From Longibacter sp051155795 (GTDB lineage Bacteria; Bacteroidota; Rhodothermia; Rhodothermales; Salinibacteraceae), in assembly GCF_051155795.1 (NCBI RefSeq), contig NZ_DAXETW010000014.1, positions 1-64,000 of the forward strand: 64,000 bases of DNA, written 5' to 3'. Below the pieces are notes generated by a model. That model had not been told where the DNA came from. It did not search any database and saw only the letters and a list, made by a program, of their open reading frames with translations. Both the position numbers and the translations under genes were made by a program. This document shows, one piece after another, positions 28,635 through 36,694 of the stretch. Positions within the stretch are counted from its first letter, which is position 1; the number at the start of each line of letters is the position of its first letter.

Positions 28635-29924
28635 TCAGCGAGCCACGTGGAAGGCGTCAGTGCCGGGGTACCGCGCCGCAGCGCCCAGCTCTTCCTCGAT
28701 GCGGAGAAGCTGGTTATACTTGGCCACGCGGTCGCTTCGGCTGGCGGAGCCGGTTTTAATCTGCCCTGTGCCTAGTGCTACGGCCAGGTCGGCAATCGTC
28801 GTGTCGGCGGTCTCTCCGGAGCGATGGCTGACCACGGCGGTGAAGTGGTGGTCATGCGCTCGTTCGATTGCTTCGATCGTCTCCGTCAGCGTGCCGATCT
28901 GGTTCGGCTTGATCAGAATGGAGTTCGCACATCCTTCGTCGATGCCGCGCTGCAGACGCGTCGTGTTGGTGACGAACAGGTCGTCCCCGACGAGTTGAAC
29001 GCGGTCACCGACGGCCTCCGTGAGCTGGCGCCATCCGTCCCAGTCGTCCTCATCCATCGCGTCCTCGATGGACAGGATGGGGTAGCGGTCGACCCAGTCG
29101 GCCCAGTACTTCACCATGTCCTCGGCCGAGCGCGGGTTGTTCGGGTCGCTTTTCCAGAAAACGTACTGCCCGTCTTCGTACATCTCGGCCGTGGCCGGGT
29201 CCAGGGCGATGTAGATGTCTTCGCCTGCGGTGTATCCCGCCTCATCGATGGCTTCGAGAATGACTTCGACCGCCTCCTCGTTGGACCCGAGATTCGGAGC
29301 GAAGCCGCCCTCGTCGCCCACGGCGGTGCCGTAATTGCGCCCGTGGAGAACCGACTTGAGCGTGTGGAAGACTTCCGCCCCCATTCGGAGGGCCTCGGCG
29401 AACGTGGACCCGCCGACGGGAGCGATCATAAACTCTTGCATGTCCACGCTGTTGTCGGCGTGGCGTCCCCCGTTGATGATGTTCATGAGGGGGACGGGGA
29501 GGGTGCGTGCACCGGCGCCGCCGAGGTAACGGAAGAGCGGAAGGCCGACCGTTGCTGCGGCGGCTTTTGCGGCCGCCAGAGATACGCCCAGTGTGGCATT
29601 GGCGCCGAGGGCGGACTTGTTGTCTGTTCCGTCGATTTCGACCAGCTGTGCATCCAGGGCCATCTGGTTGAGCACCGAAATACCGGCGATTTCGGACGCG
29701 ATCGTCGTGTTAACGTTGGCAACGGCGGTCAGAACGCCTTTCCCCATGTACCGGGCGTCGTCGCCATCCCGGAGTTCGACCGCTTCGTACGCCCCGGTAG
29801 AGGCCCCGCTCGGTACGGCGGCGCGACCGAGGACGCCTTCATCGGTCGTGACGTCTACTTCGACGGTCGGATTGCCGCGGCTGTCCAGAATTTGCCGTGC
29901 GGAGACGCGTTGGATCGAGGCCAT
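28635..29924 (-). CDS. eno: Enolase
   Basis: Enolase interconverts 2-phosphoglycerate and phosphoenolpyruvate in glycolysis. The 429-residue length is normal. Motifs include IQRVSARQILDSRGNPTVEV, VPSGASTGAYEAVELRDGD, the Mg ligands in LSIEDAMDEDDWDGW and QLVGDDLFVTN, the catalytic lysine region ILIKPNQIGTLTET and the signature VSHRSGETADTTIADLAV. ATG 29924 (MASIQRV) aligns with known starts; the open frame upstream is not conserved. It appears to lead the eno-ftsB-ROK group on the minus strand. Confidence 0.98.
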   Translation of the reverse strand: MASIQRVSARQILDSRGNPTVEVDVTTDEGVLGRAAVPSGASTGAYEAVELRDGDDARYMGKGVLTAVANVNTTIASEIAGISVLNQMALDAQLVEIDGTDNKSALGANATLGVSLAAAKAAAATVGLPLFRYLGGAGARTLPVPLMNIINGGRHADNSVDMQEFMIAPVGGSTFAEALRMGAEVFHTLKSVLHGRNYGTAVGDEGGFAPNLGSNEEAVEVILEAIDEAGYTAGEDIYIALDPATAEMYEDGQYVFWKSDPNNPRSAEDMVKYWADWVDRYPILSIEDAMDEDDWDGWRQLTEAVGDRVQLVGDDLFVTNTTRLQRGIDEGCANSILIKPNQIGTLTETIEAIERAHDHHFTAVVSHRSGETADTTIADLAVALGTGQIKTGSASRSDRVAKYNQLLRIEEELGAAARYPGTDAFHVAR

Positions 29925-30240
29925 GTGCGGAGCGGGGCTGACGGACGGAAGAGAATGGGTGAGTACAGCTCGTAAATACGGGATCGCCCTCTGAAAATAC
30001 AAGGCGGCCGACCGCGGGTCACGCGCTGCGTCGGTGTTTTCGTCGAACGCTCGTTTTCTACCCGGCCTGGGGCCTGTTGCTGGGGATGTCGTTTAGCCTG
30101 CTGCTGCGTCCTGGGTCCGTTGGCCCGTGCGACGATACACCACGTCGATGAAACGCTGCATTCATCAAAAAAACCGGCAGACCCCGAAGGATCTGCCGGT
30201 TGGACCGGGACTTCTCCCGGTGAACCAAGGGTTCGATGCT
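29925..30240. other. Intergenic region upstream of eno
   Basis: These 316 bases hold the double-hairpin terminator of the upstream TPR gene (30165-30221) and, presumably, the eno promoter between 29925 and 30160. I cannot pick a confident promoter. Confidence 0.45.
30165..30221 (-). terminator. Two consecutive hairpins terminating the TPR gene
   Basis: Reading the minus strand, a hairpin ACCGGGA-loop-TCCCGGT (30204-30221) is followed by a stronger one, AACCGGCAGA/TCTGCCGGTT (30172-30201), and a run of seven T. The second is a textbook intrinsic terminator; the first may add stability to the 3' end. Confidence 0.88.
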
Positions 30241-31617
30241 CTATACCGGCTGCCGAACCGTGGTGGACTCGTTAATCCATGAGTAGCATCCGTAGTCGAT
30301 CCGCACACTCTGGCCCACCTCCCACTCATCCACGTAGAAGATGTCCTCCTGCGTGGGCATGTAGCGGCGATACGTCTGGATGTTGTTATTGGCGGTCGAG
30401 GCCAGGTTCGAGTCAACCTGCCTGGCGCGCTCGTACATGTCGATCGCCAGCCAGTACACCGCCTTGTCCTTCCGCGTCATCTTGCTTCCGCCGCACTCTG
30501 AGACAGCAGCGACGTAGACATCGCCGATGGCCAGGTACGCGTTGCCGAAGTCCGATTTTGCGTTGATGGCCTCGCGGTAATAGCGACGGGCCTGGGCGAG
30601 GTCTCCCGTGCGACGCATCGCCGTTCCCATGTTGAAGTAGTCTTGGGCCGTGAGGTCGGCGCCCGCGTTCATCGCTTTCTCGTACGTTCCAAACGCGTCC
30701 GCGGGGCGTCCATCCTTCAACTGCATCTGCGCGATCGACCGGTACGTCTCGGCCGGCAGGTTGCCCGTTTGCAGGAGCTGCTCGGCAACCTTCGACGCTT
30801 CCTGAATGTAGCCTTCGTCCGTCAGGACGTCGAACAGCTTCTTCTGCGTTGCAGCGTCTCCCGGGTTCTGCTCAAGCTTCTTCTTCAGGAAGTCGATCTG
30901 GGCCTGCGGGTTCTTGCCGAAGATGTCTTCGCGGGCCGTGGAGAGGATTTTGGTGACATCTTCGTCGTCACCGCGTTTCGCCTGCACCTGATCCATGAAG
31001 GCAAGGGCTTCTTCCTGCTTGTTGGCCTCCGCGTAGCCCTGGATGACCTGGTTGATGAAGTATGGGTCGATGCGCTCCGGGGCGAGACTGAATGCCTTCT
31101 CGTAGTGATACGGTGCGGTTTTTAGCCCTTCAACGCCGTCCGGTACGATGTCGCCGTGAATTTGGAGGAAGCGACCCTTCTCGATCTCCCACTCGTATTT
31201 GTCGTAGGCGAGGCCGGCAGCTTCCATCTTCTCGGGCGCGGACCGCAGGATGGTCGCAGCCGTGTCGATGTAGGCACGCTGCTGGTTTTCGTCCTCCGCT
31301 CGCTCGGCCAGACCGGCATACAGTTCGACGGCCCGCTCGTAGTTGCGGTCGTCGTTCTTGGGAAAGCCGGGCGCATGATCCAGGATCCACCGAAGATCCG
31401 GACGCGCGTCGGCGAAGTTCTCGTTCTTCAGGTTCTCGTAGTAGAGGCTGTAGTGCATGGCTTTGTCCTGCTGACTCGGGCTGTTATCGCCCTGCGTCTG
31501 CGCCACAGCCGCGTTGGGTGTGAGCGCCGTCACGAGCAACGAGGCAAACAGCGCCGCGACAGCGGTTTGCAGGATCCTCACAGAAAACGAGGCCGGTTGA
31601 GTGGATTGGATGCTCAT
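30241..31617 (-). CDS. Exported TPR-repeat protein
   Basis: This 458-residue protein has a signal peptide ending near residue 31 (NAAVAQ). Helical TPR-like repeats occupy most of the rest, for example AMHYSLYYENLKNENFADAR, FSLAPERIDPYFINQVIQGY, AETYRSIAQMQLKDGRPADA and AQDYFNMGTAMRRTGDLAQA. The pattern resembles exported Bacteroidota tetratricopeptide proteins, which act as scaffolds at the envelope. The start 31617 (MSIQSTQ) gives a good signal peptide; the first ten residues of the longer frame do not. It is the last gene of a minus-strand block with a GlgA-like protein, a DUF4270-like lipoprotein and a FadL-like barrel. Confidence 0.88.
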   Translation of the reverse strand: MSIQSTQPASFSVRILQTAVAALFASLLVTALTPNAAVAQTQGDNSPSQQDKAMHYSLYYENLKNENFADARPDLRWILDHAPGFPKNDDRNYERAVELYAGLAERAEDENQQRAYIDTAATILRSAPEKMEAAGLAYDKYEWEIEKGRFLQIHGDIVPDGVEGLKTAPYHYEKAFSLAPERIDPYFINQVIQGYAEANKQEEALAFMDQVQAKRGDDEDVTKILSTAREDIFGKNPQAQIDFLKKKLEQNPGDAATQKKLFDVLTDEGYIQEASKVAEQLLQTGNLPAETYRSIAQMQLKDGRPADAFGTYEKAMNAGADLTAQDYFNMGTAMRRTGDLAQARRYYREAINAKSDFGNAYLAIGDVYVAAVSECGGSKMTRKDKAVYWLAIDMYERARQVDSNLASTANNNIQTYRRYMPTQEDIFYVDEWEVGQSVRIDYGCYSWINESTTVRQPV

Positions 31618-31703
31618 GTGTCTACTGTTATAAACAGTCGGCAACTGAATGTGTGTGCTTGGATGGACGCGCGAAGGTGAGCCTGGCGCACCCGCAAAGG
31701 GGA

Positions 31704-33053
31704 CTATCGAAGTTTCGGCTTCTGGAACCAGCGCTCGCCAATGCTGATTGCGAGCGATCCGCCGTAAAATACGTCGCGGATGAGGTTGGACTGCGTTGCT
31801 CCTCGCGTTCCCACGTGAAACGTAAGGTCAACACGTGTGCCAGGCACTGCTGTGGGGAGGCTCAGTCCTCCTGTTGCTCCCATAACGTACACGTTCGTAC
31901 CGGGATCCGATGTCGTATACTGTTGCTCCACATATGTACCGAGACGGTAACCGGTCCGGGCGAAGTAGCTTTGGAACCGGTCGTCCCCGGCAGGGATGAA
32001 CTCCGAACCGGTGGACAGGCGCCAGCGGTCGTTCATCGTGCCTTCGCCGCCGATTGGGAAGCGCCCGAGGGAGGGGGCATCCGAGCCGAAGGTGGCGTCG
32101 AACGTGCTCCACGGCGCGTAGACGCCGTCTGCCACGAATTTCCAGCGTTCGCCCATATGATAGGCAACGCCGGCTTTGATCTCGTAGGGAATCGACAGGT
32201 CGCCCTTCGAGACGGCTACGGTGTCGGCGTCGAGGCTCTCATCGAGCGTCCGGACCCGATCGCCGCTCAGGTTGGCCGGCAGCGTCACGCTTGCGCCAAT
32301 GCCCAGAATGTCGTTCTCCTGCAACACGTCGAAGAACGAAAATTGCGATCCCAGCGTGCTGGTGACGCCGCTGACGCGGGTCTGGACGGTGGACACGCTC
32401 GGGCTGAGCGTCGCCGCCGTAATATTGGGGAAGCGTGTCCGGATCGTGTTTTTCACGCTCCCGAAGATGACGTCCACGGTGGCGCCGACACGGACGTTGT
32501 TCGTGATTCGCCCGCCGAGCCCGCTCCGGAAGAGGTAGAGGCCGCCCCGTCCTTCGTATGCGGTTTCGTAGGACGCCTCGGTGACGTCTCCGACACCGAT
32601 GTCGACGGTGCCCTGCCGAAAGACCTCGTAGTTGCTGGTGGAATACGGCTTCAGGGCGAGGCCGACGCCGAGGCGCGACGTGTAGATGGGGAAGCTAATC
32701 TGTAGCGCTTCGAGGGATCCCGCTCCGAGGACAGCCGACTCGCCGGAAGGAGACTGTGCGTTAACCACGTTGACGCGGATCGAGCCGGTTGCGCGGGTGA
32801 ACACCTGGTCGGCCCAGAGCGCCGGATTCGCCGACGGGTTGTAGTTGGTCGTACGGAGCGCAAACGCACCCTGGCCGAGTGCCTCACTCTGCGGGGAGGA
32901 GAACGATTCCAGCATGCCGATGCCATAGCGGGAGTAGAAGCTGCCGTCGCCGGATGACTGCGCGGCGGCCGGTGCGGCCGTCAACGCCGCGAGCAGCACG
33001 GCGCAGACGAGCCGGGTCCAGCAGACAGAGTCGGAGGGAAGCGAAAGACGCAT
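31704..33053 (-). CDS. FadL-like/OMPP1-type outer-membrane protein
   Basis: This 449-residue protein has a signal peptide ending near residue 31 (APAAAQ). Its N-terminus (SFYSRYGIGMLESFSSP and ALRTTNYNPSANPALWAD) matches Bacteroidota OMPP1/FadL-like barrels. That family begins with a plug in which NPA follows a glycine-rich stretch. Alternating strands follow up to the terminal aromatic strand SLAISIGERWF. Such barrels transport hydrophobic compounds in other bacteria; the substrate here is unknown. It lies between a DUF4270-like lipoprotein and the TPR gene, with gaps of 84 and 86 bases. Confidence 0.82.
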   Translation of the reverse strand: MRLSLPSDSVCWTRLVCAVLLAALTAAPAAAQSSGDGSFYSRYGIGMLESFSSPQSEALGQGAFALRTTNYNPSANPALWADQVFTRATGSIRVNVVNAQSPSGESAVLGAGSLEALQISFPIYTSRLGVGLALKPYSTSNYEVFRQGTVDIGVGDVTEASYETAYEGRGGLYLFRSGLGGRITNNVRVGATVDVIFGSVKNTIRTRFPNITAATLSPSVSTVQTRVSGVTSTLGSQFSFFDVLQENDILGIGASVTLPANLSGDRVRTLDESLDADTVAVSKGDLSIPYEIKAGVAYHMGERWKFVADGVYAPWSTFDATFGSDAPSLGRFPIGGEGTMNDRWRLSTGSEFIPAGDDRFQSYFARTGYRLGTYVEQQYTTSDPGTNVYVMGATGGLSLPTAVPGTRVDLTFHVGTRGATQSNLIRDVFYGGSLAISIGERWFQKPKLR

Positions 33054-33137
33054 CGAGCGGTATCGGGAGTCGTGAGAAGACAGGTCGCGGTCGGCAGGCG
33101 GGGCAACCCGCCCGCGGCAGAGGGACGGAAGCGTGTG

Positions 33138-34430
33138 TTAGTTCTGCGGAACGACGGTCACCTGCAGGCGCGGTCGATTGTTTTCGTTGGTCGCGTCCGG
33201 TGTGGACAGTAGCAGGGGCGTGATCGTCGGCTCTCCTGCGTTGAGTTCCAGAACGTACTGGTCGAACAGAGGGGCTTCCTCCAGCAGTGTCCGTTCGACG
33301 ATGCGGCGCATCGCGCTGTTCGGGGCGCCCAGGCCGGTACCGGTGAGGGACAGGTCGATCAGGCAGGAGGATTCGACGGTGGTCTGCAGGCCCAGGGAGC
33401 GGCACAGGCTGAGTTCGCCTGTGCTTGTTTCAGCGCGGAGGCTGTCGACGGCGCGCGCCCGGAGGAAGATGCCTTCCAGGGAGGGGCGGACGAAGTTCGC
33501 GGGTGTCGACTGCTCGAGCGCGGTGCTATCGATCGGAAGCACGAGTTCGGCTCGGTTGACCGGCACAAGCCCCAGTTCGTCGAAGGGGGGATCAGTGAAG
33601 TCGAAGTTGGTCACGAGATTTGTCCCCAGGCCGTCGAGCAGGAGTTCGGTGCCGTTGGGGGGAGCCGCCGCCGTGGTTCGCTCGATGTGCGTGAAGGACT
33701 TGGCGCCGTCGTACTCGAGCGTGTCCTGCACGTTGGCCGCGGGTTGAAAGGCGACCTGGAGGAAGCTGGACTCCCGGTCGAAGCCGGTGACCCGGTTGCC
33801 GGATTGCGTGGTCAAGACGAGGCCTTCGAAGAGGGCGTCGTAGCTGTCGCTGCCCGTACTGGTGGAGAAGAGGGTCGGTCCGTTGGCCGCGACCCAGCTG
33901 CTGGGAAGCGACACCGTCACCGTCGTGTCGGACGCGGCGACGTCGAAGGACGTGATGACGTCGCCGAACGTGATGCCGGACTCGTCAGCCGTCCAGTCTG
34001 ACTGAATCTCCGTATCGGCTTCGCGAACGTCGATGGTTTGGACGCCGGAGGTGTCACCGTATCGGTACTCCGTCTGGAGGATGAGGTTGACACCGTCGAT
34101 CGACTCGAAGTTGCCGACACCGTCAGGCTGGCGGAAATCGATGTGTCCGCGTGTTGCCACCGTGCCGACGAGCGGATCGTCGACCGTTCCGACGAGGATG
34201 CGATGACCGTTGGCCGGGATGCTGTCGGTACTGCTGGCGACGTGGCTGGTAACGTCTACCTCGGTAAAGGTATCGAACGTATCGGGGGAGGCTGTAACCG
34301 TCACCGGTTGGCCGCCCTCCAGCGAATCGGGCCCGATGCCAAGTCCCACGGTGGATGAGTCGTCACACGCGGAGAGGCTGAGAAGCAGTGCACCGCTGAA
34401 GAGGGCGGCGAGAAAACAACGATACGTCAT
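33138..34430 (-). CDS. DUF4270-like surface lipoprotein
   Basis: This 430-residue lipoprotein has a lipobox LSLSAC followed by CDDSSTVGLGIGPDSLEGG, like the start of DUF4270 lipoproteins, which are typically found beside glycogen synthase in Bacteroidota. The rest is beta-rich with repeated Thr/Ser/Asp segments (VNLILQTEYRYGDTSGVQTI, VNRAELVLPIDSTALEQS) and ends RPRLQVTVVPQN. The function is unknown. The start 34430 (MTYRCFLAALFSG) gives the lipoprotein signal; the longer frame upstream overlaps a terminator. The FadL-like barrel starts 84 bases downstream. Confidence 0.8.
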   Translation of the reverse strand: MTYRCFLAALFSGALLLSLSACDDSSTVGLGIGPDSLEGGQPVTVTASPDTFDTFTEVDVTSHVASSTDSIPANGHRILVGTVDDPLVGTVATRGHIDFRQPDGVGNFESIDGVNLILQTEYRYGDTSGVQTIDVREADTEIQSDWTADESGITFGDVITSFDVAASDTTVTVSLPSSWVAANGPTLFSTSTGSDSYDALFEGLVLTTQSGNRVTGFDRESSFLQVAFQPAANVQDTLEYDGAKSFTHIERTTAAAPPNGTELLLDGLGTNLVTNFDFTDPPFDELGLVPVNRAELVLPIDSTALEQSTPANFVRPSLEGIFLRARAVDSLRAETSTGELSLCRSLGLQTTVESSCLIDLSLTGTGLGAPNSAMRRIVERTLLEEAPLFDQYVLELNAGEPTITPLLLSTPDATNENNRPRLQVTVVPQN

Positions 34431-34798
34431 GGGCAAGGCAGAATACACGGGTTCGTGCAAAGGACAATGGGGGCGGCCGCCTCTCATCCCGATCTGGGCA
34501 AGCCTTCCTGCATACAACGCGAGGTACGGACGGATTCGTATGTGCCGCGATCTGCTGTGCCGCAATCTGCGGCTATGCACGGGGGAAGGCGCATCCGCGC
34601 CCAGATCGTTCGGCAACGCGGTGAGGTGGGGCGGGGACCAGACGACCGTGCGCAGACACCCACCTCCGGGCGCAGGAGAAACAGGAACGGAGGGCCCAGA
34701 CAGCCGAAAACCCCATCCGACGCGAGCGCCGATGGGGTTCGTCGGAACCACGCGTGTTAATGCGACCCGTTCGCGCGCGGTTTCACAGCGCTGAAAAG
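34431..34798. other. Intergenic region between GlgA-like and DUF4270-like genes
   Basis: These 368 bases contain the terminator of the GlgA-like gene (34706-34745) and then about 270 bases without a gene. That stretch presumably holds the promoter of the DUF4270-FadL-TPR block. Confidence 0.5.
34706..34745 (-). terminator. Intrinsic terminator after the GlgA-like gene
   Basis: AACCCCATC (34709-34717) pairs with GATGGGGTT (34731-34739). On the minus strand the stem is followed by TTTTC. Confidence 0.75.
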
Positions 34799-35566
34799 TT
34801 ACGCAGGGACTTCACTCAGCATCTGCGTGTACAGATCGGCGAGCTGCTGGCCGCGATCTTCGTCCGTTTCGGTGAAGACGGAGGCTCCCTCCACGGCGCC
34901 CATGCTGGGCGGGTTGATGACGATGTCCGCAAAGCGCGTGGCCAGATCCGTGAGGGAGGCCGGCAGGTTGTCAACGTCAAGGCCGAGGGCGTCGGCGACG
35001 TCGTCGGTGACGGTGGCCTGTTCGTCAAGTTCGTCAGGCGTGAACACGACCTTCGTGTTCTCCAGCAGTTCCTGGTCGGCAAACTCTGTGGCGAGGAGGA
35101 GTGGCACGAGGCCGCTGATCCACCCGAATGCGTGAATGACCTCCGGCCCCCAGCGTAGCTTGCAGACGGTCTCGATCACGGCCCGGTTGAAGAAGGCAGC
35201 GCGGCGAGGATTGTCGTCGAACGCATCGCCGTCTTCGTCGCGATAGACGGCGTCGCGGCCGAAGTATTCTTCGTGGTCCATAAAGTAGACCTGCACCCGC
35301 GTATCGGGGATCGAAGCGACCTTCACCGTGACCTCGTCCTCCTCGTCCCCCATGGGAACGGGTGTACCTGACAGCCGGATCACTTCATGAAGGTTGTGCT
35401 TCCGCTCGCTGATTGTCCCGTAGCGAGGCATCATGAGCCGGGCGTCGTAATCGCCGACCTCCTGCAGGGCCTCCGGCAGGGAGCGCGTCAACCCGGAGAT
35501 CTCGGTGATTTCGGTAAAGGGGGCAACCTCACCGGCGACAAACAGGATACGTGTGGAACGGGCCAT
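34799..35566 (-). CDS. Glycogen/starch synthase N-terminal domain protein (short GlgA-like)
   Basis: This 255-residue protein corresponds to the N-terminal Rossmann domain of GT5 glycogen/starch synthases: STRILFVAGEVAPFTEITEI, SLPEALQEVGDYDARLMMPR, TRVQVYFMDHEEYFGRDAVY and GPEVIHAFGWISGLVPLLLA. The usual lysine in the ADP-glucose motif KTGGL is replaced (TEISGL), and the C-terminal domain of about 200 residues is absent. Short forms like this are usual in Bacteroidota, where they lie beside DUF4270 genes, as here. Whether it still synthesises glycogen is doubtful; it may have a regulatory role. The start 35566 (MARSTRILF) aligns with the family. Confidence 0.85.
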   Translation of the reverse strand: MARSTRILFVAGEVAPFTEITEISGLTRSLPEALQEVGDYDARLMMPRYGTISERKHNLHEVIRLSGTPVPMGDEEDEVTVKVASIPDTRVQVYFMDHEEYFGRDAVYRDEDGDAFDDNPRRAAFFNRAVIETVCKLRWGPEVIHAFGWISGLVPLLLATEFADQELLENTKVVFTPDELDEQATVTDDVADALGLDVDNLPASLTDLATRFADIVINPPSMGAVEGASVFTETDEDRGQQLADLYTQMLSEVPA

Positions 35567-36177
35567 ACTGGCGTGGTTTGTTGTTGAGTAAACGTGCGCA
35601 GGGAAACGTCGGGGGCCGCGGCGAAGCGTGGGATGACGGGTAGAGCGGGCCGCGGAGGGGTCGTAGCGTCGGGAAGCGCTGACCGGTCGCATCGCAGCCC
35701 CGGGCCGAAGCAGGGAGCACGAGCGCGGTCGGATCGGATTCATCGACTTCGCCGTGACGGTGTACCGATCGACGGAAGACCGTGCGCGGAGAGAGACCGT
35801 GACACGCTGGATGCGGACGCACCGGAACCGGAACGAAGTATGAAAGAATGTAACGCTGACGGGCCTTAAATTCAATCTGTAGACGGCCTGCAGCGGCTCT
35901 ATTGCGTCAATCTAAGACGAAAGCCGGCATGTAAAGCCTGGGTTCAGGTAGCTTTCAGGTTCGTTCTGGCTCCGCTCCATCGCGCGACCACAGGTTTCCG
36001 CAAGTTCGATAGGGTTCCGACACGTGCACACTCCCGACCGAGAGACAGGCACGTGACAGGACCGGGCGAGCCATCGCGGGGAAACTCGATCCAGCAACGG
36101 GAGGTTGGAGTTCCTCCGTCGGGCACGGCGTGCATGCCCAGACCCGTCCTCTACCTTCTTTCTTTCGATCACCGGTT
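35567..36177. other. Divergent intergenic region, no gene supported
   Basis: These 611 bases lie between the divergent GlgA-like and DCC genes. Open frames exist on both strands, but their translations are Arg/Ser-rich and do not look like proteins. An AT-richer patch near 35850-35890 may hold a promoter. Otherwise I see nothing. Confidence 0.5.
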
Positions 36178-36645
36178 ATGGAGCTTGACGCTTCCACGCT
36201 CGAGATCAACGGCCATGCCTCCGACGGGCGCGTCGATCCTACCGTGCTAAAGAATCACGGTATCCTCCTCTTCGACGGCGTCTGCAACCTGTGCAATGGG
36301 TTCGTCAACTTCGTCATCGATAACGACAAAGCTGCCTATTTCCGGATGGCGGCGCTTCAATCGGACGAAGCCGCTCCGTACGTGGATGCGTTCGGGATCG
36401 ATGCCGCCGCAATGGATAGTGTCGTTCTCATTGAAAACGGCCAGGTCTACCGGAAGTCGACCGCTGCTCTACGGGTTGCACTTCACCTGCCGGCGCCGTG
36501 GCCGCTCGCGATGGCGTTCCTGGCCGTTCCCCGCCCACTTCGCGACTACATCTATGACGTCGTTGCCACCAATCGATACCGGTGGTTCGGCCAACGCGAC
36601 GCCTGCCGGATGCCTTCCCCGGACGTAGACAGGCATTTTCTGTAG
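36178..36645 (+). CDS. DCC-family thiol-disulfide oxidoreductase (DUF393)
   Basis: This 155-residue protein of the DCC family has the redox motif DGVCNLCNGFVNFVI (DxxCxxC) near residue 33, consistent with a thioredoxin-like fold. A second conserved block, NRYRWFGQRDACRMP, lies near residue 134 and is typical of DUF393 proteins. The substrate is unknown. It has no signal peptide. The start ATG 36178 (MELDASTLEIN) is the first in-frame ATG after non-coding sequence. The neighbouring minus-strand gene is DUF4175, ending 50 bases downstream. Confidence 0.9.
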   Translation: MELDASTLEINGHASDGRVDPTVLKNHGILLFDGVCNLCNGFVNFVIDNDKAAYFRMAALQSDEAAPYVDAFGIDAAAMDSVVLIENGQVYRKSTAALRVALHLPAPWPLAMAFLAVPRPLRDYIYDVVATNRYRWFGQRDACRMPSPDVDRHFL

Positions 36646-36694
36646 GTGGGTGAGAACCGTTCGCCGGGAACGTCGGTCCAGCACACGATTCACG

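Noticed and set aside
28824..29975. 383-codon plus-strand frame opposite enolase
   Set aside because: It is an antisense shadow of eno with no protein features.
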